The notes under the pieces are model-generated. The model ran no database searches. It worked only from the letters and a program-made list of their open reading frames with translations, and was not told the DNA's origin. Position numbers and translations under genes: made by a program. From NCBI GenBank assembly GCA_000531095.1, contig HG799472.1, positions 1 through 64,000 on the forward strand: DNA of 64,000 nucleotides, read 5' to 3'. Shown here one piece after another: positions 53,128 to 61,055 of this stretch; within the stretch, counting starts at the first letter, position 1, and every line of letters begins with the position of its first letter. The stretch is from Gemmata massiliana (GTDB taxonomy: Bacteria; Planctomycetota; Planctomycetia; Gemmatales; Gemmataceae).

Positions 53128-53302
53128 GGGCTATTTCTTACCCAAAAGGCGATCAACGACCCAGCATTCACCGGCCCGAATCTGCTGGGGCTTTCACACG
53201 GTCACTGGGTTCGGTAACGAGGCGAGGGCCGGCAGTTTACACGTGTGTGGGTGGAGGGTTATCATCCGCTTTCGCCCGCTCGTTCACTCCCAGGGGGCGC
53301 CA

Positions 53303-54460
53303 ATGCCACGGTTCAGCTTCAAACTCGTCCTCGCGCTAATTGCTCTCGGAACTGTCGCTGAGGGCGCGCGAGCGATTTATATGCGGGTCGAAACCGATAA
53401 AGTCCCGGTCGGGCGCCTCGCGAAGAACCTCGAAGAGGTCGTCAAGAAGAACCCGAAGGACGCGAACGCGATCCTGAACTTGGCCCGCGTTCATGCGATG
53501 GCCTATTCGCTGCGTTCCGAGGACGTGCCGGTCGACAAGAAGGCGCCCGATTCCATTTGGTTCGGGTACGAATCACCCTTTGTACCGTTCCGCTCGGTTG
53601 TGAAGGTCGATGACAAGGAGAGGCTCAAGGCCGCTCAGGAGCACCTGAAGACCGCCATCAAGCTCTACGAGGATGCGATCAAACTGGCCCCGGACGACCT
53701 GCGTGCGAAGCTCGGGCACGCATGGCTGCTCTCGCAGACCGACAAGAAAGACGACGCGATCAAGGCGCTGCGCGAGGTGATCGATGAGGGGTGGAAGAAG
53801 GACAAGGACTTGAAGGCTCTCGGCCTCGGTGGGCACACAATCACGGCCGAGGGTGCCGGTTACCTGATCCCGCTCCTCGACAAGGAGAAGGACAAGGACG
53901 AGATCGCGACTCTGACCGAGCGCATGAACACGCTGAAGAAACTCCCGCGCCCGGTTACGCCGATCGCCGTGCCCTTAAAAGACGGACTCACTGCGGCCGA
54001 CCTCGAAGACCGCAACGCGAGTGTCGTGTTCGATGCAGATGGTACCGGTCTTCAGAAGAAATGGACGTGGATTAACGCGAACGCGGCGTGGCTCGTTCAC
54101 GATCCGAAACGTGGCGGGAAGGTCACTTCCGCACTCCAGATGTTCGGCGGCGTCACGTTCTGGCTGTTCTGGGATACGGGCTACGACGCGCTCGCTTCTC
54201 TCGACGACAACGGCGACGGAGTCATTGCCGGCAAGGAACTGGATGGTTTGTCACTGTGGCACGACGCGAACGGCAACGGCTTGTGCGACCCGGGCGAAGT
54301 GAAGCCGCTATCCGAACACGGCATCGTGTCGCTGTCGTGCAAGTTCACCCGCGACCAAAAGCACCCGGACCGGATCGCGTACTCGAAACTGGGTGTCACG
54401 TTCAAGGACGGCACCACGCGGCCAACGTTCGACTTGGTGCTGCACCCCGCAAAGAAGTGA
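53303..54460 (+). CDS. Exported TPR protein with EF-hand-like C-terminal region
   Basis: The 385-residue protein has a signal peptide (MPRFSFKLVLALIALGTVAEG), two or more TPR-like helices (LEEVVKKNPKDANAILNLAR; AIKLAPDDLRAKLGHAWLLS), a charged linker and a C-terminal part with paired Ca-binding-type loops (LDDNGDGVIAGKEL and HDANGNGLCDPGE). The latter resemble dockerin/EF-hand loops of exported planctomycete proteins. A start at ATG 53303 gives the signal peptide. It is probably periplasmic; partners unknown. Confidence 0.72.
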   Translation: MPRFSFKLVLALIALGTVAEGARAIYMRVETDKVPVGRLAKNLEEVVKKNPKDANAILNLARVHAMAYSLRSEDVPVDKKAPDSIWFGYESPFVPFRSVVKVDDKERLKAAQEHLKTAIKLYEDAIKLAPDDLRAKLGHAWLLSQTDKKDDAIKALREVIDEGWKKDKDLKALGLGGHTITAEGAGYLIPLLDKEKDKDEIATLTERMNTLKKLPRPVTPIAVPLKDGLTAADLEDRNASVVFDADGTGLQKKWTWINANAAWLVHDPKRGGKVTSALQMFGGVTFWLFWDTGYDALASLDDNGDGVIAGKELDGLSLWHDANGNGLCDPGEVKPLSEHGIVSLSCKFTRDQKHPDRIAYSKLGVTFKDGTTRPTFDLVLHPAKK

Positions 54461-54567
54461 AGGTAGTTCGTCGCTCGGTGCGGCGCGGTGGGTATCGCCT
54501 CGCGCCGGGTACGGTTTTGCTTCGAGTTCGGGGTACCGACGAACTGCACTTGCTGCGAGCAGTTTGG

Positions 54568-55544
54568 TCACTCGGGGAGATCGAATGCGTGCTGAAACCG
54601 TTGAAGGTTATCGAGGATGCCTCGTTTCTGCACGAGCGACATCATTCGGTCGCGCAGCGGGGTGGGGCACTTCGCACGGTCGGCTGCGCGCGACTGCTCG
54701 AAAGACCAATCACTCAAAAGACGTGCCGCGCCCAGTAACTCGGTTTCTGTGGCACTTTCTGTCCCAATGGCACGAAGCAGGGAATCAATGGGGTACTCCA
54801 TTAACAGCCGTCGGGCCGCAGACTCGTAGGACGGAAATCCGCTCCACGGCCCGGCTCCGGAGCCAAGCCAGTGGTACAAAGCCCGAATGCGAGAGCGCGC
54901 GTCTGGAACTCCGGTGGTCAATAAAGATCGCGCCGTACTGATATCATCGCCGTATTGCCCGAACCCGTCCGGCCACAGCGCACGCAGGCACTCCGGCATT
55001 GCTTGACGCCACTGTTCGATTTGCTGTTGGCGCTCGATCTCGCGCTGCTCATCTTGTTCACGTTGCTGCTGTGCGTCGGGAATGCCGTGCTCGACGAGCC
55101 AGTTTTCCAATCGCCGGCGATCGGCTAACCGCGCGTCGTGCTTCCAATATTCGGCCAGCGGATCGCCATCCAGTAGAGGAGCGCGAGAGTCGAGAGGTGT
55201 TCGTCCCCCGCCCACAACTCCAATTGGTGGTCCTCGATCGACAGCAGGTGCCCGAACGAGTCGGGATCTTCAACAATACGCAGCGCCTCACGAAGTGAGG
55301 CGAGCCTCGCCGGATCGGAAATGTCGAGGCGCAACACATCGAACTGAAAGATGCGATTCTCGTCGACGCGCGAGGCAAACAATTTGATTCGCGTCGTGCG
55401 GGAGAGGACCGAGTCGAGCGCTGCTTGTGTCGGATCGGGCGCGACTGAAGCCAAATAGTCGGCCGTCGCCCGATCCATAGCGCCCGTAACGCGTCCCTGC
55501 GCGTCGACCATTGGAATAAACAGTTCGTCAGATTCCTCGGCCAT
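54568..55544 (-). pseudogene. Hypothetical protein, probably split by a frameshift
   Basis: Two overlapping minus-strand frames cover this stretch. 55544-55125 encodes MAEESDELFIPMVDAQGRVT to STLALLYWMAIRWPN (139 aa). 55215-54568 (215 aa) contains KHDARLADRRRLENWLVEHG and a helical remainder. They overlap by 91 nt, and the second lacks an SD. A missing base near 55143-55155 would join IRWPN to KHDARLADRR. No family is recognised. Alternatively they are two separate genes. No neighbour hints at function. Confidence 0.5.
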
Positions 55545-55698
55545 TTCGTGCTCCGAATTAGGTCACGTCCTTGCAACGACGGCTCTAGCGCTACACACGG
55601 GCCATATTGGAGCCGAGAGGCGGAGAGGTTGGCTTGCCGCCGGAATGTAGGGGTTATAGTATCACAGTTCGCGGTGGTCGGTGCCCTGTCGCCCCGAC

Positions 55699-55731
55699 CC
55701 CGAACACTGAACACCGAACACCGAACACGAC
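55699..55731. repeat. GAACAC-periodic tract upstream of the small basic protein
   Basis: Units of CGAACAC or TGAACAC repeat about four times directly before ATG 55733, so no Shine-Dalgarno sequence is visible. It resembles other GAAC-rich tracts in the window. Confidence 0.6.
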
Positions 55732-55732
55732 A

Positions 55733-55966
55733 ATGTCCATCGATAAGAGCCTGAAGCGCAAAGCCGGCATGTCTCGTCAACGGTGCGTCCTCACTCGCGC
55801 CGAACGCATCGCGAAGATGCTGGAGAACGGCAAGTTCGGGACCGACAGCAGCCCCTACGGGCTGCCGAAGACCCGCGTTCAGAAGGTCGCGCTGAAGAAG
55901 AAGGTCAAGAAGGAAGCGGCCGAAGGCGACGCGGCCCCCGCGGCCGGCAAGGGCGGGAAGAAGTAG
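55733..55966 (+). CDS. Small basic protein (TIGR04137-like)
   Basis: The 77-residue protein reads MSIDKSLKRKAGMSRQRCVL, TRAERIAKMLENG and YGLPKTRVQKVALKKK, closely matching the small basic protein shared by planctomycetes, chlamydiae and verrucomicrobia. Its function is not settled, perhaps ribosome- or RNA-related. The tail is Ala/Lys-rich. The ATG at 55733 is set by homology, since the sequence upstream is a GAACAC repeat. Confidence 0.8.
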   Translation: MSIDKSLKRKAGMSRQRCVLTRAERIAKMLENGKFGTDSSPYGLPKTRVQKVALKKKVKKEAAEGDAAPAAGKGGKK

Positions 55967-56053
55967 TTGCGGTTCTCGGGGTGTCGGTTCCAGTAAGGTA
56001 TTGAGGGGATTCGTCCCTCGGATGCCGCGAACTGTTACCGATACCCTTGAACC

Positions 56054-57358
56054 ATGCCACTCGCGTACATTGCTCTCGGTTCCAACCTCGGCGACCGCTG
56101 GGGCACGCTCTCGGCCGCGGTTCAGCGCCTTCGGGCCGAACCGGGTTTGCGCGTGGTCACGCGGTCCGGGTTCTACGAAACGGCCCCGGTCGATTGTCCG
56201 CCCGGGGTCGGCGAATTTCTGAACGCGGTCGTCGGCGTTGAGACGGACCGCTCCCCTCACGATCTGCTCCAGTTCCTGCACCAAGTCGAACACCAATTCG
56301 GGCGCATTCGCACGGAAACTAACGCCCCGCGCACGCTCGATCTCGATCTCGTCCTGTACGACGACGCGGTTATCAACACCCCGGAACTGCTCGTCCCGCA
56401 CCCGCGGGCACACGATCGCGCGTTCGTGCTCGTACCGCTGGCTGAGATCGCTCCCGACGTCGTTCACCCGGTACTAAAGAAGACGATCCGAGAACTCGCG
56501 GCCGCGCTCGCACGTGACGACGTGCGTGTGCTATCCGCACCGGGCCGACCGCCCGCGCGCGAACTATCCGGACTGCGAGCGCTCGTCACCGGGTCCACAT
56601 CAGGCATCGGCCGGGCCATTGCGACCGCGTTCGCGGAGCACGGTGCCGATGTGGTGCTTCACGGGCGCGGGTTTATTCCGCCGCTCGGTGCCGCGAGCGA
56701 AGACGAAATGACCGCGTTCGGGATCGGTACAGAGGCAATTTTGCGCTCGTACCGCGATCGAGGCGTTCGTGCTGTGGGTATTGGGGAAGATCTGAGCACG
56801 CCGGGCGCTGCGGAACGTCTCGCGGCCCGCGCGTGGGATGCCTTTGGTGGCCTCGACGTCCTCGTGTGCAACGCGGGTGCGGACACGCTGACCGGCGCTG
56901 CGGCGAAATGGTCCTTCGACGAGAAACTGGACGCGCTACTCGCCATCGATCTGAAAGCGACGATGCGCCTGTCACGCGACATCGGCACGCGCATGAAAGA
57001 GCGCGGGCGCGGGTGCATCATCACCATCGGCTGGGATCAGGCCGAAACGGGCATGGAGGGCGACAGCGGGCAACTGTTTGCGGCCGTGAAAGGTGCCGTG
57101 ACGTGTTTTACACGCAGTCTCGCACTCTCGCTGGCGCCGGAAATTCGTGTGAACTGCATCGCGCCGGGGTGGATTCGGACCGCGTGGGGGGAAACGGCTT
57201 CCTCGGTGTGGCAGGACCGCGTGCGCGATGAAACGCCGTTGGAAGTGTGGGGGCTACCCGAGGACATCGCTACCACGGTTCGGTGGCTGGCGAGCCCGGC
57301 TGCCGCGTTCGTCACCGGTCAAACGATCCGCGTCAACGGCGGGGCGGTACGGGCGTGA
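56054..57358 (+). CDS. folK: HPPK (FolK) fused to an SDR-like domain lacking catalytic Ser/Tyr
   Basis: Residues 1-165 are 2-amino-4-hydroxy-6-hydroxymethyldihydropteridine pyrophosphokinase: ALGSNLGDRWGTL, FYETAPVDCPPG, RTLDLDLVLYDD and VPHPRAHDRAFVLVPL. Residues 174-434 are a short-chain dehydrogenase fold with TGSTSGIG (179-186), CNAGAD and VNCIAPGWIRT. In the SDR the YxxxK motif is FAAVK (Phe342, Lys346), and the catalytic Ser position falls in IGWDQ. The reductase is probably inactive or atypical. Pairing with FolK suggests a pterin link (inference). Start at ATG 56054. Confidence 0.82.
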   Translation: MPLAYIALGSNLGDRWGTLSAAVQRLRAEPGLRVVTRSGFYETAPVDCPPGVGEFLNAVVGVETDRSPHDLLQFLHQVEHQFGRIRTETNAPRTLDLDLVLYDDAVINTPELLVPHPRAHDRAFVLVPLAEIAPDVVHPVLKKTIRELAAALARDDVRVLSAPGRPPARELSGLRALVTGSTSGIGRAIATAFAEHGADVVLHGRGFIPPLGAASEDEMTAFGIGTEAILRSYRDRGVRAVGIGEDLSTPGAAERLAARAWDAFGGLDVLVCNAGADTLTGAAAKWSFDEKLDALLAIDLKATMRLSRDIGTRMKERGRGCIITIGWDQAETGMEGDSGQLFAAVKGAVTCFTRSLALSLAPEIRVNCIAPGWIRTAWGETASSVWQDRVRDETPLEVWGLPEDIATTVRWLASPAAAFVTGQTIRVNGGAVRA

Positions 57359-57460
57359 AGTGGGTGCTGTCCTGACCGATTCCAATTGTTCGTGAGATTG
57401 CCCACGGTCGACGGCTCGGTTCTTCCGTCCGTTGATCGTGGGGCCTGGATTCCGTTCTTT

Positions 57461-57661
57461 TTAGGGAGGGGAAACGGGGGCGGGGGCTTTAGAACCATCA
57501 CCCGGACCCTGTTTCGGCGCGGGACCGGCACCCGCACCCATGGGCTTCGGGGTGTTCGGGTCAATCGGCTTCAGGTTTTTGTTCGGATCGTCGTCCTTGC
57601 CGCAGCCCGCGGCAAGTGCTACGAACGCGGCCAAAAGCACCGGGAATGTGAAACGCTTCAT
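57461..57661 (-). CDS. Small Pro-rich lipoprotein
   Basis: The 66-residue protein has a lipoprotein signal MKRFTFPVLLAAFVALAAG then Cys, followed by a short Pro/Gly/Lys-rich sequence (PIDPNTPKPMGAGAGPAPKQ). GGAGG lies before ATG 57661. It follows a DUF1559 gene 75 bp upstream, with a hairpin between, like the pair at 46-47 kb. Function unknown. Confidence 0.65.
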   Translation of the reverse strand: MKRFTFPVLLAAFVALAAGCGKDDDPNKNLKPIDPNTPKPMGAGAGPAPKQGPGDGSKAPAPVSPP

Positions 57662-57675
57662 ATCGCCTCCGTGAG

Positions 57676-57715
57676 AACTAAAATAAAGAGCCGACCGGGA
57701 GCAATGCCCGGTCGG
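57676..57715 (-). terminator. Hairpin between DUF1559 and lipoprotein genes
   Basis: Arms 57691-57699 and 57707-57715 (CCGACCGGG and complement) form a 9-bp stem. On the minus strand it is followed by CTCTTTATTTT. It likely terminates or attenuates transcription before the small lipoprotein gene. Confidence 0.75.
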
Positions 57716-57735
57716 ATTTTTGACAGTCGTTTCGA

Positions 57736-58809
57736 TCAGTTGATCGCGTCGGTCGGCGTATCCCCGTCGCGGCTCCCAGCGTAACGCTGGAGGGCGTCCC
57801 ACGAGGTGTTCGTGCGATTGGCAATTTCGGCGGCCGAGGTCGGCAGCGCGTTCCCGGAGCGGAGACTGCGAACGGACCCGTCACAGAAAACCGCGTTGAT
57901 GATGCCGGTGTGGAAACTGCTGGCCGAGTAGAAGCCCGGCCGGCTGGTCGCCGACCAGTACAGCGGCATCCCGGTCGCGCTCATCCACGCGGTGCTCCAG
58001 GTCCGTGCACCGAGCGGGCCACTGGAGGCCCCGGAGTTCGCGAAGTCGCCGGTGTACTCGAAGAACGCGATCGTGTTCGAGGAACCGTCGGTGATGCCGA
58101 TGATCGTCGTGCGGTTTTCGTAGGTGAACGGGCCGGCGTGGGCCGCGTAGAACGGTTGAGAGAGGCTGGCCGTGTTGGTGACGTTGTATTGGCCGAGCGT
58201 ACCCGCGTTGGGCATGTAGTTCGTCAGCCCCGGCAGCCCGCCCGCGTTAATAAGAGAGGACGAAGTGTAGCCGCCCCCGCTCCCCGCACCGGACTGCGTG
58301 GCGCCGCCCGACGAGCTGATGTTCCCTTGACCGATGTTGGTCGCGATGGCGCCAGAAGCCTCGTACAGCGACGGGTCGGACGGGCACTCGAACATCTTGA
58401 CCCGGTTGCGGCTCACGGAGAACGTTGACGGCCAGAAGGCCACGAGCCAGTCGCCACCGTCGATCGGACTGGTCGTCACACTGGACGGGACCAGATTGTA
58501 GATCCGGGGGTCGAGTTGCTTGTAGATGTTCTCCTGCTCCACATACGGGAGCAACTGAACCAGCGGCCCGACGAGCGTCCAGCGGTTCTTGCTGTACGGG
58601 ATGACCCCGTTCGCGCTCTCGAAATTGTGTACGGCCAGACCGATCTGCTTCATATTGTTCTGGCACTTCATGCGAGCCGCGGCTTCGCGGACCTTCTGCA
58701 CGGCCGGGAGCAACAAACCGATGAGGATCGCGATAATGGCGATCACCACCAACAGCTCGATCAGCGTGAAGGCGCTGCGGCTGCGATTCGGACGGGTACC
58801 GGGCATCAT
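57736..58809 (-). CDS. DUF1559 domain protein (type II pseudopilin-like)
   Basis: The 357-residue protein starts [20 protein letters not shown] and has [20 protein letters not shown], the prepilin-type N-terminus, then [20 protein letters not shown] and a C-terminal block with [14 protein letters not shown] and [18 protein letters not shown]. These identify DUF1559, a family expanded in planctomycetes. It is processed by prepilin peptidase and exposed outside. GGAGACTCA precedes the ATG at 58809. Confidence 0.87.
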   Translation of the reverse strand: MMPGTRPNRSRSAFTLIELLVVIAIIAILIGLLLPAVQKVREAAARMKCQNNMKQIGLAVHNFESANGVIPYSKNRWTLVGPLVQLLPYVEQENIYKQLDPRIYNLVPSSVTTSPIDGGDWLVAFWPSTFSVSRNRVKMFECPSDPSLYEASGAIATNIGQGNISSSGGATQSGAGSGGGYTSSSLINAGGLPGLTNYMPNAGTLGQYNVTNTASLSQPFYAAHAGPFTYENRTTIIGITDGSSNTIAFFEYTGDFANSGASSGPLGARTWSTAWMSATGMPLYWSATSRPGFYSASSFHTGIINAVFCDGSVRSLRSGNALPTSAAEIANRTNTSWDALQRYAGSRDGDTPTDAIN

Positions 58810-59193
58810 TGAGTCTCCGAGTTGGAACGCGCATCGTAGCCGAAAGAGAATAAGCAGAAATAGCTTTCGGCGTACCTAAACGGGCTCCCGATTACGCCGG
58901 CTGTACCGGCGAACGAAAAAAGAGCAAAAAGACCGGGAGGGTGGGGCGGAGGAGAGAGAGAGTTGATGGCAGATACATGTGGCTTGCAAAGCCACAAAGC
59001 GAGTCATCAACAGTTAAAACATTCTCCGCGGTAACCGATACTATTTTCGTCCAATTTCGCTGCACGTCAATCGCATTTTTCACCAATTTCACATCTCCGG
59101 CCCGTGTTTCAGATGAGGCGATAACTATTAGATCGTATAGTGTTGAAGTGATAGATGGCGCAGATTGCTCAGGAACCGAGCGCATAGCACACG
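58810..59193. other. Gene-poor, AT-richer gap
   Basis: From about 58970 to 59260 the sequence is clearly richer in A/T than its surroundings (runs such as TTATTTGTATAATCGCC). Open frames exist on both strands (58892-59224 minus, 110 codons; 58941-59243 plus, 100 codons), but neither matches a known family, and no SD is clear. It may be acquired DNA, a decayed gene or a regulatory region. Confidence 0.4.
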
Positions 59194-60009
59194 TTATTTG
59201 TATAATCGCCAATTTATTGCGCATTGAGATGTGGCGCGAATAATGCTAACTAGGTCGCACGCATAAATCCACGAACAGCTAAAGCTGTTCAGTTCGACGA
59301 GTCGTAAGCCATCGGTCGATTCGCACACATCGAGTATGAAGACATCGTCTGGTCGCCATCCGACCGTTTCAAACATTGCATTGGCAAAAGTGAGCGCTTC
59401 GTTCGGGCAGCCCGCGGCAACGGATCTGGTGCCGCCTTCCGCGTACCGATTCGCGGCGATCACCTCGTTGTGCGCAACAACCAACCGCCATTCAGCTCCG
59501 AGTTCGCGCGGCCCCGCGACCACGATCTTCGTTTCGGGATCGTACCGCGTCGGGGCGGGTGCGGTCTCGAAGTCGTCTTCCGCGATCAGTCGCCCGACGA
59601 ACAGCTTGTGAACACTCGTGGGCCGCGCGAACACGTACCCGTTGCGGCCGAACGTATGAAACAGTCTCTCCTTCTTGCGAATCGCGCCCGCACCCGTAAT
59701 GATTTCGTGCCGTTGATTGAGCAGAAAATCGGCGAAGTGCGGGTAGTATGCCGTGCAATCGAGGTTCTCCGGCGAGCACCACCCGCCGGGCGTCCAGCCG
59801 AGCCGGAGTATCGCGTGCCGGACGGTGGGGTACGTGCCGTAGGTGATCGCACACGAACCGGGCGGCAGCGGGGGCGGTCCCTTCACGATCTCGCGGTACG
59901 TGACGAACCGGCATTCCATCCCCTGGCGCCTCACCTCGGCCGCAAACGGCTCGATCTCGGAACCGTACACACCGGACTCGATGAGCCAATTAAGGTGGTG
60001 CGTTTTCAT
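59194..60009 (-). CDS. ATP-grasp domain protein (DUF4343-like)
   Basis: The 271-residue protein shows an ATP-grasp-like C-terminal half: FARPTSVHKLFVGRLIAEDD, PRELGAEWRLVVAHNEVIAA and DVCESTDGLRLVELNSFSCS, where the Glu/Asn pair is a likely Mg-ATP ligand set. Such enzymes ligate a carboxylate to an amine or thiol; the substrate here is unknown. The last ~10 residues run into AT-rich DNA. The ATG at 60009 overlaps the stop region of the upstream HEPN-like gene by 20 bp, so the genes are translationally linked. Confidence 0.72.
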   Translation of the reverse strand: MKTHHLNWLIESGVYGSEIEPFAAEVRRQGMECRFVTYREIVKGPPPLPPGSCAITYGTYPTVRHAILRLGWTPGGWCSPENLDCTAYYPHFADFLLNQRHEIITGAGAIRKKERLFHTFGRNGYVFARPTSVHKLFVGRLIAEDDFETAPAPTRYDPETKIVVAGPRELGAEWRLVVAHNEVIAANRYAEGGTRSVAAGCPNEALTFANAMFETVGWRPDDVFILDVCESTDGLRLVELNSFSCSWIYACDLVSIIRATSQCAINWRLYK

Positions 60010-60544
60010 GTGCGGTAGTGGGAGGAAGGATGACCGCTAAGAAGCGACTCAATCGGTCATACGCGGCCTCTGGCTCGACGGTCGCAGGGGGCTCGTTTCG
60101 GCGCCCGTGGGCGACCCAATTGCGGTAGCGCCGCACTTGATTGACTTGTTCGACCAGGTCCGCGTAACCGGCTGTCTTAAATGGGTCCAGTACGCGAAAG
60201 AAGCTGCCGCTCTCAATGGCTTCGCAAGCGTCCTTTGCGGCGTGCTGTAGCGCCGCGTGGCGGAGTTGTTCGACCTCGGGTTTCACCTCGGCGAGCACGG
60301 CCTCGCGCACCGTTGCTTCAAACACCGAGAACAACACCAACACGGCCAAATCGTCGACGTGCTCTGTGACAAAAATCGCTCGAGTGGCAAGTTGTTCGGG
60401 ATCGAGATCTCGAATAAACGCATCGCGACCGACCGAGCCATCCCAGGGCAGGTCTGCCCAATGTTTTTCCGCGAACCGTTTGACGAGCTTCGCTTGTTGG
60501 CGGATACCCTCGTACCAGCGCCATGCGTCATCGAGACTCATCAT
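59990..60544 (-). CDS. HEPN-like protein with RNxxxH motif
   Basis: The 184-residue helical protein carries QVRRYRNWVAHGRRNE, matching HEPN RNxxxH (Arg141, Asn142, His146). A preceding helix LAVLVLFSVFEATVREAVLA fits the HEPN or MAE_28990-like fold. HEPN proteins include toxins and RNases, but catalysis is unproven here. It overlaps its upstream neighbour by ATGA (60541-60544) and its downstream neighbour by 20 bp, so the three genes form one tight operon. It may act as toxin to the upstream unknown (inference). Confidence 0.65.
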   Translation of the reverse strand: MMSLDDAWRWYEGIRQQAKLVKRFAEKHWADLPWDGSVGRDAFIRDLDPEQLATRAIFVTEHVDDLAVLVLFSVFEATVREAVLAEVKPEVEQLRHAALQHAAKDACEAIESGSFFRVLDPFKTAGYADLVEQVNQVRRYRNWVAHGRRNEPPATVEPEAAYDRLSRFLAVILPPTTAHENAPP

Positions 60545-61026
60545 CGGAAGAGGCTCACGATAGTCGCTTCAAATGATTCGCGGTCGAACGGTTTCCCGAT
60601 TCCACCGTGCGACCACCACACCCACACATCACGGTCGCCGTCTTTGACCCGGTAAAGTGGGACGCGGTCGGTGCCGTTGTCGAAGATCACGCGCCCCCGC
60701 GCCCGCCGGCGCTCCGTTTCGCCGGGGAGCTGAAGCGCGCCGACGACCTCCGAGGAACTCGGTGCGATGCGAACCGTTCCGTCGCCGAGCGCCAGCGCTA
60801 ACCCCTTTACGACGTGACGACCGAGATCGTAATCCTCAAACACATGGTCAACCTGTTGGACGCGAAGTACCCCGTCGAGATCGGCGGCATTCAGCCACTC
60901 AACCATCTGGTGAACGAGATCCTGGACGGCTCGCTGCCAGTCTAGTTTTGTTGCCTTGATCGATTCGGATTCGTTACGAATGTGAGCGGCTTGATTTTTT
61001 AGGAAGTCGGCCAGAATGCTACTCAT
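60541..61026 (-). CDS. Unknown protein in the Hsp70-HEPN operon
   Basis: The 161-residue protein begins MSSILADFLKNQAAHIRNES and has a helical first half (AVQDLVHQMVEWLNAADLDG) and a beta-rich second half (RARGRVIFDNGTDRVPLYRV, DVWVWWSHGG). No family is recognised. AGGAGG lies upstream of ATG 61026, which is 29 bp after the Hsp70 stop. The stop codon overlaps the HEPN-like start. Position suggests an antitoxin, adaptor or substrate for the HEPN protein (inference). Confidence 0.7.
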   Translation of the reverse strand: MSSILADFLKNQAAHIRNESESIKATKLDWQRAVQDLVHQMVEWLNAADLDGVLRVQQVDHVFEDYDLGRHVVKGLALALGDGTVRIAPSSSEVVGALQLPGETERRRARGRVIFDNGTDRVPLYRVKDGDRDVWVWWSHGGIGKPFDRESFEATIVSLFR

Positions 61027-61055
61027 TTTGTGATCTCCTCCTGTACTCCCTCATT

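Noticed and set aside
58892-59224. 110-codon and 100-codon ORFs in the AT-rich gap on opposite strands
   Set aside because: Neither has a convincing SD or known family, and they overlap each other. They remain possible small genes but cannot be supported.
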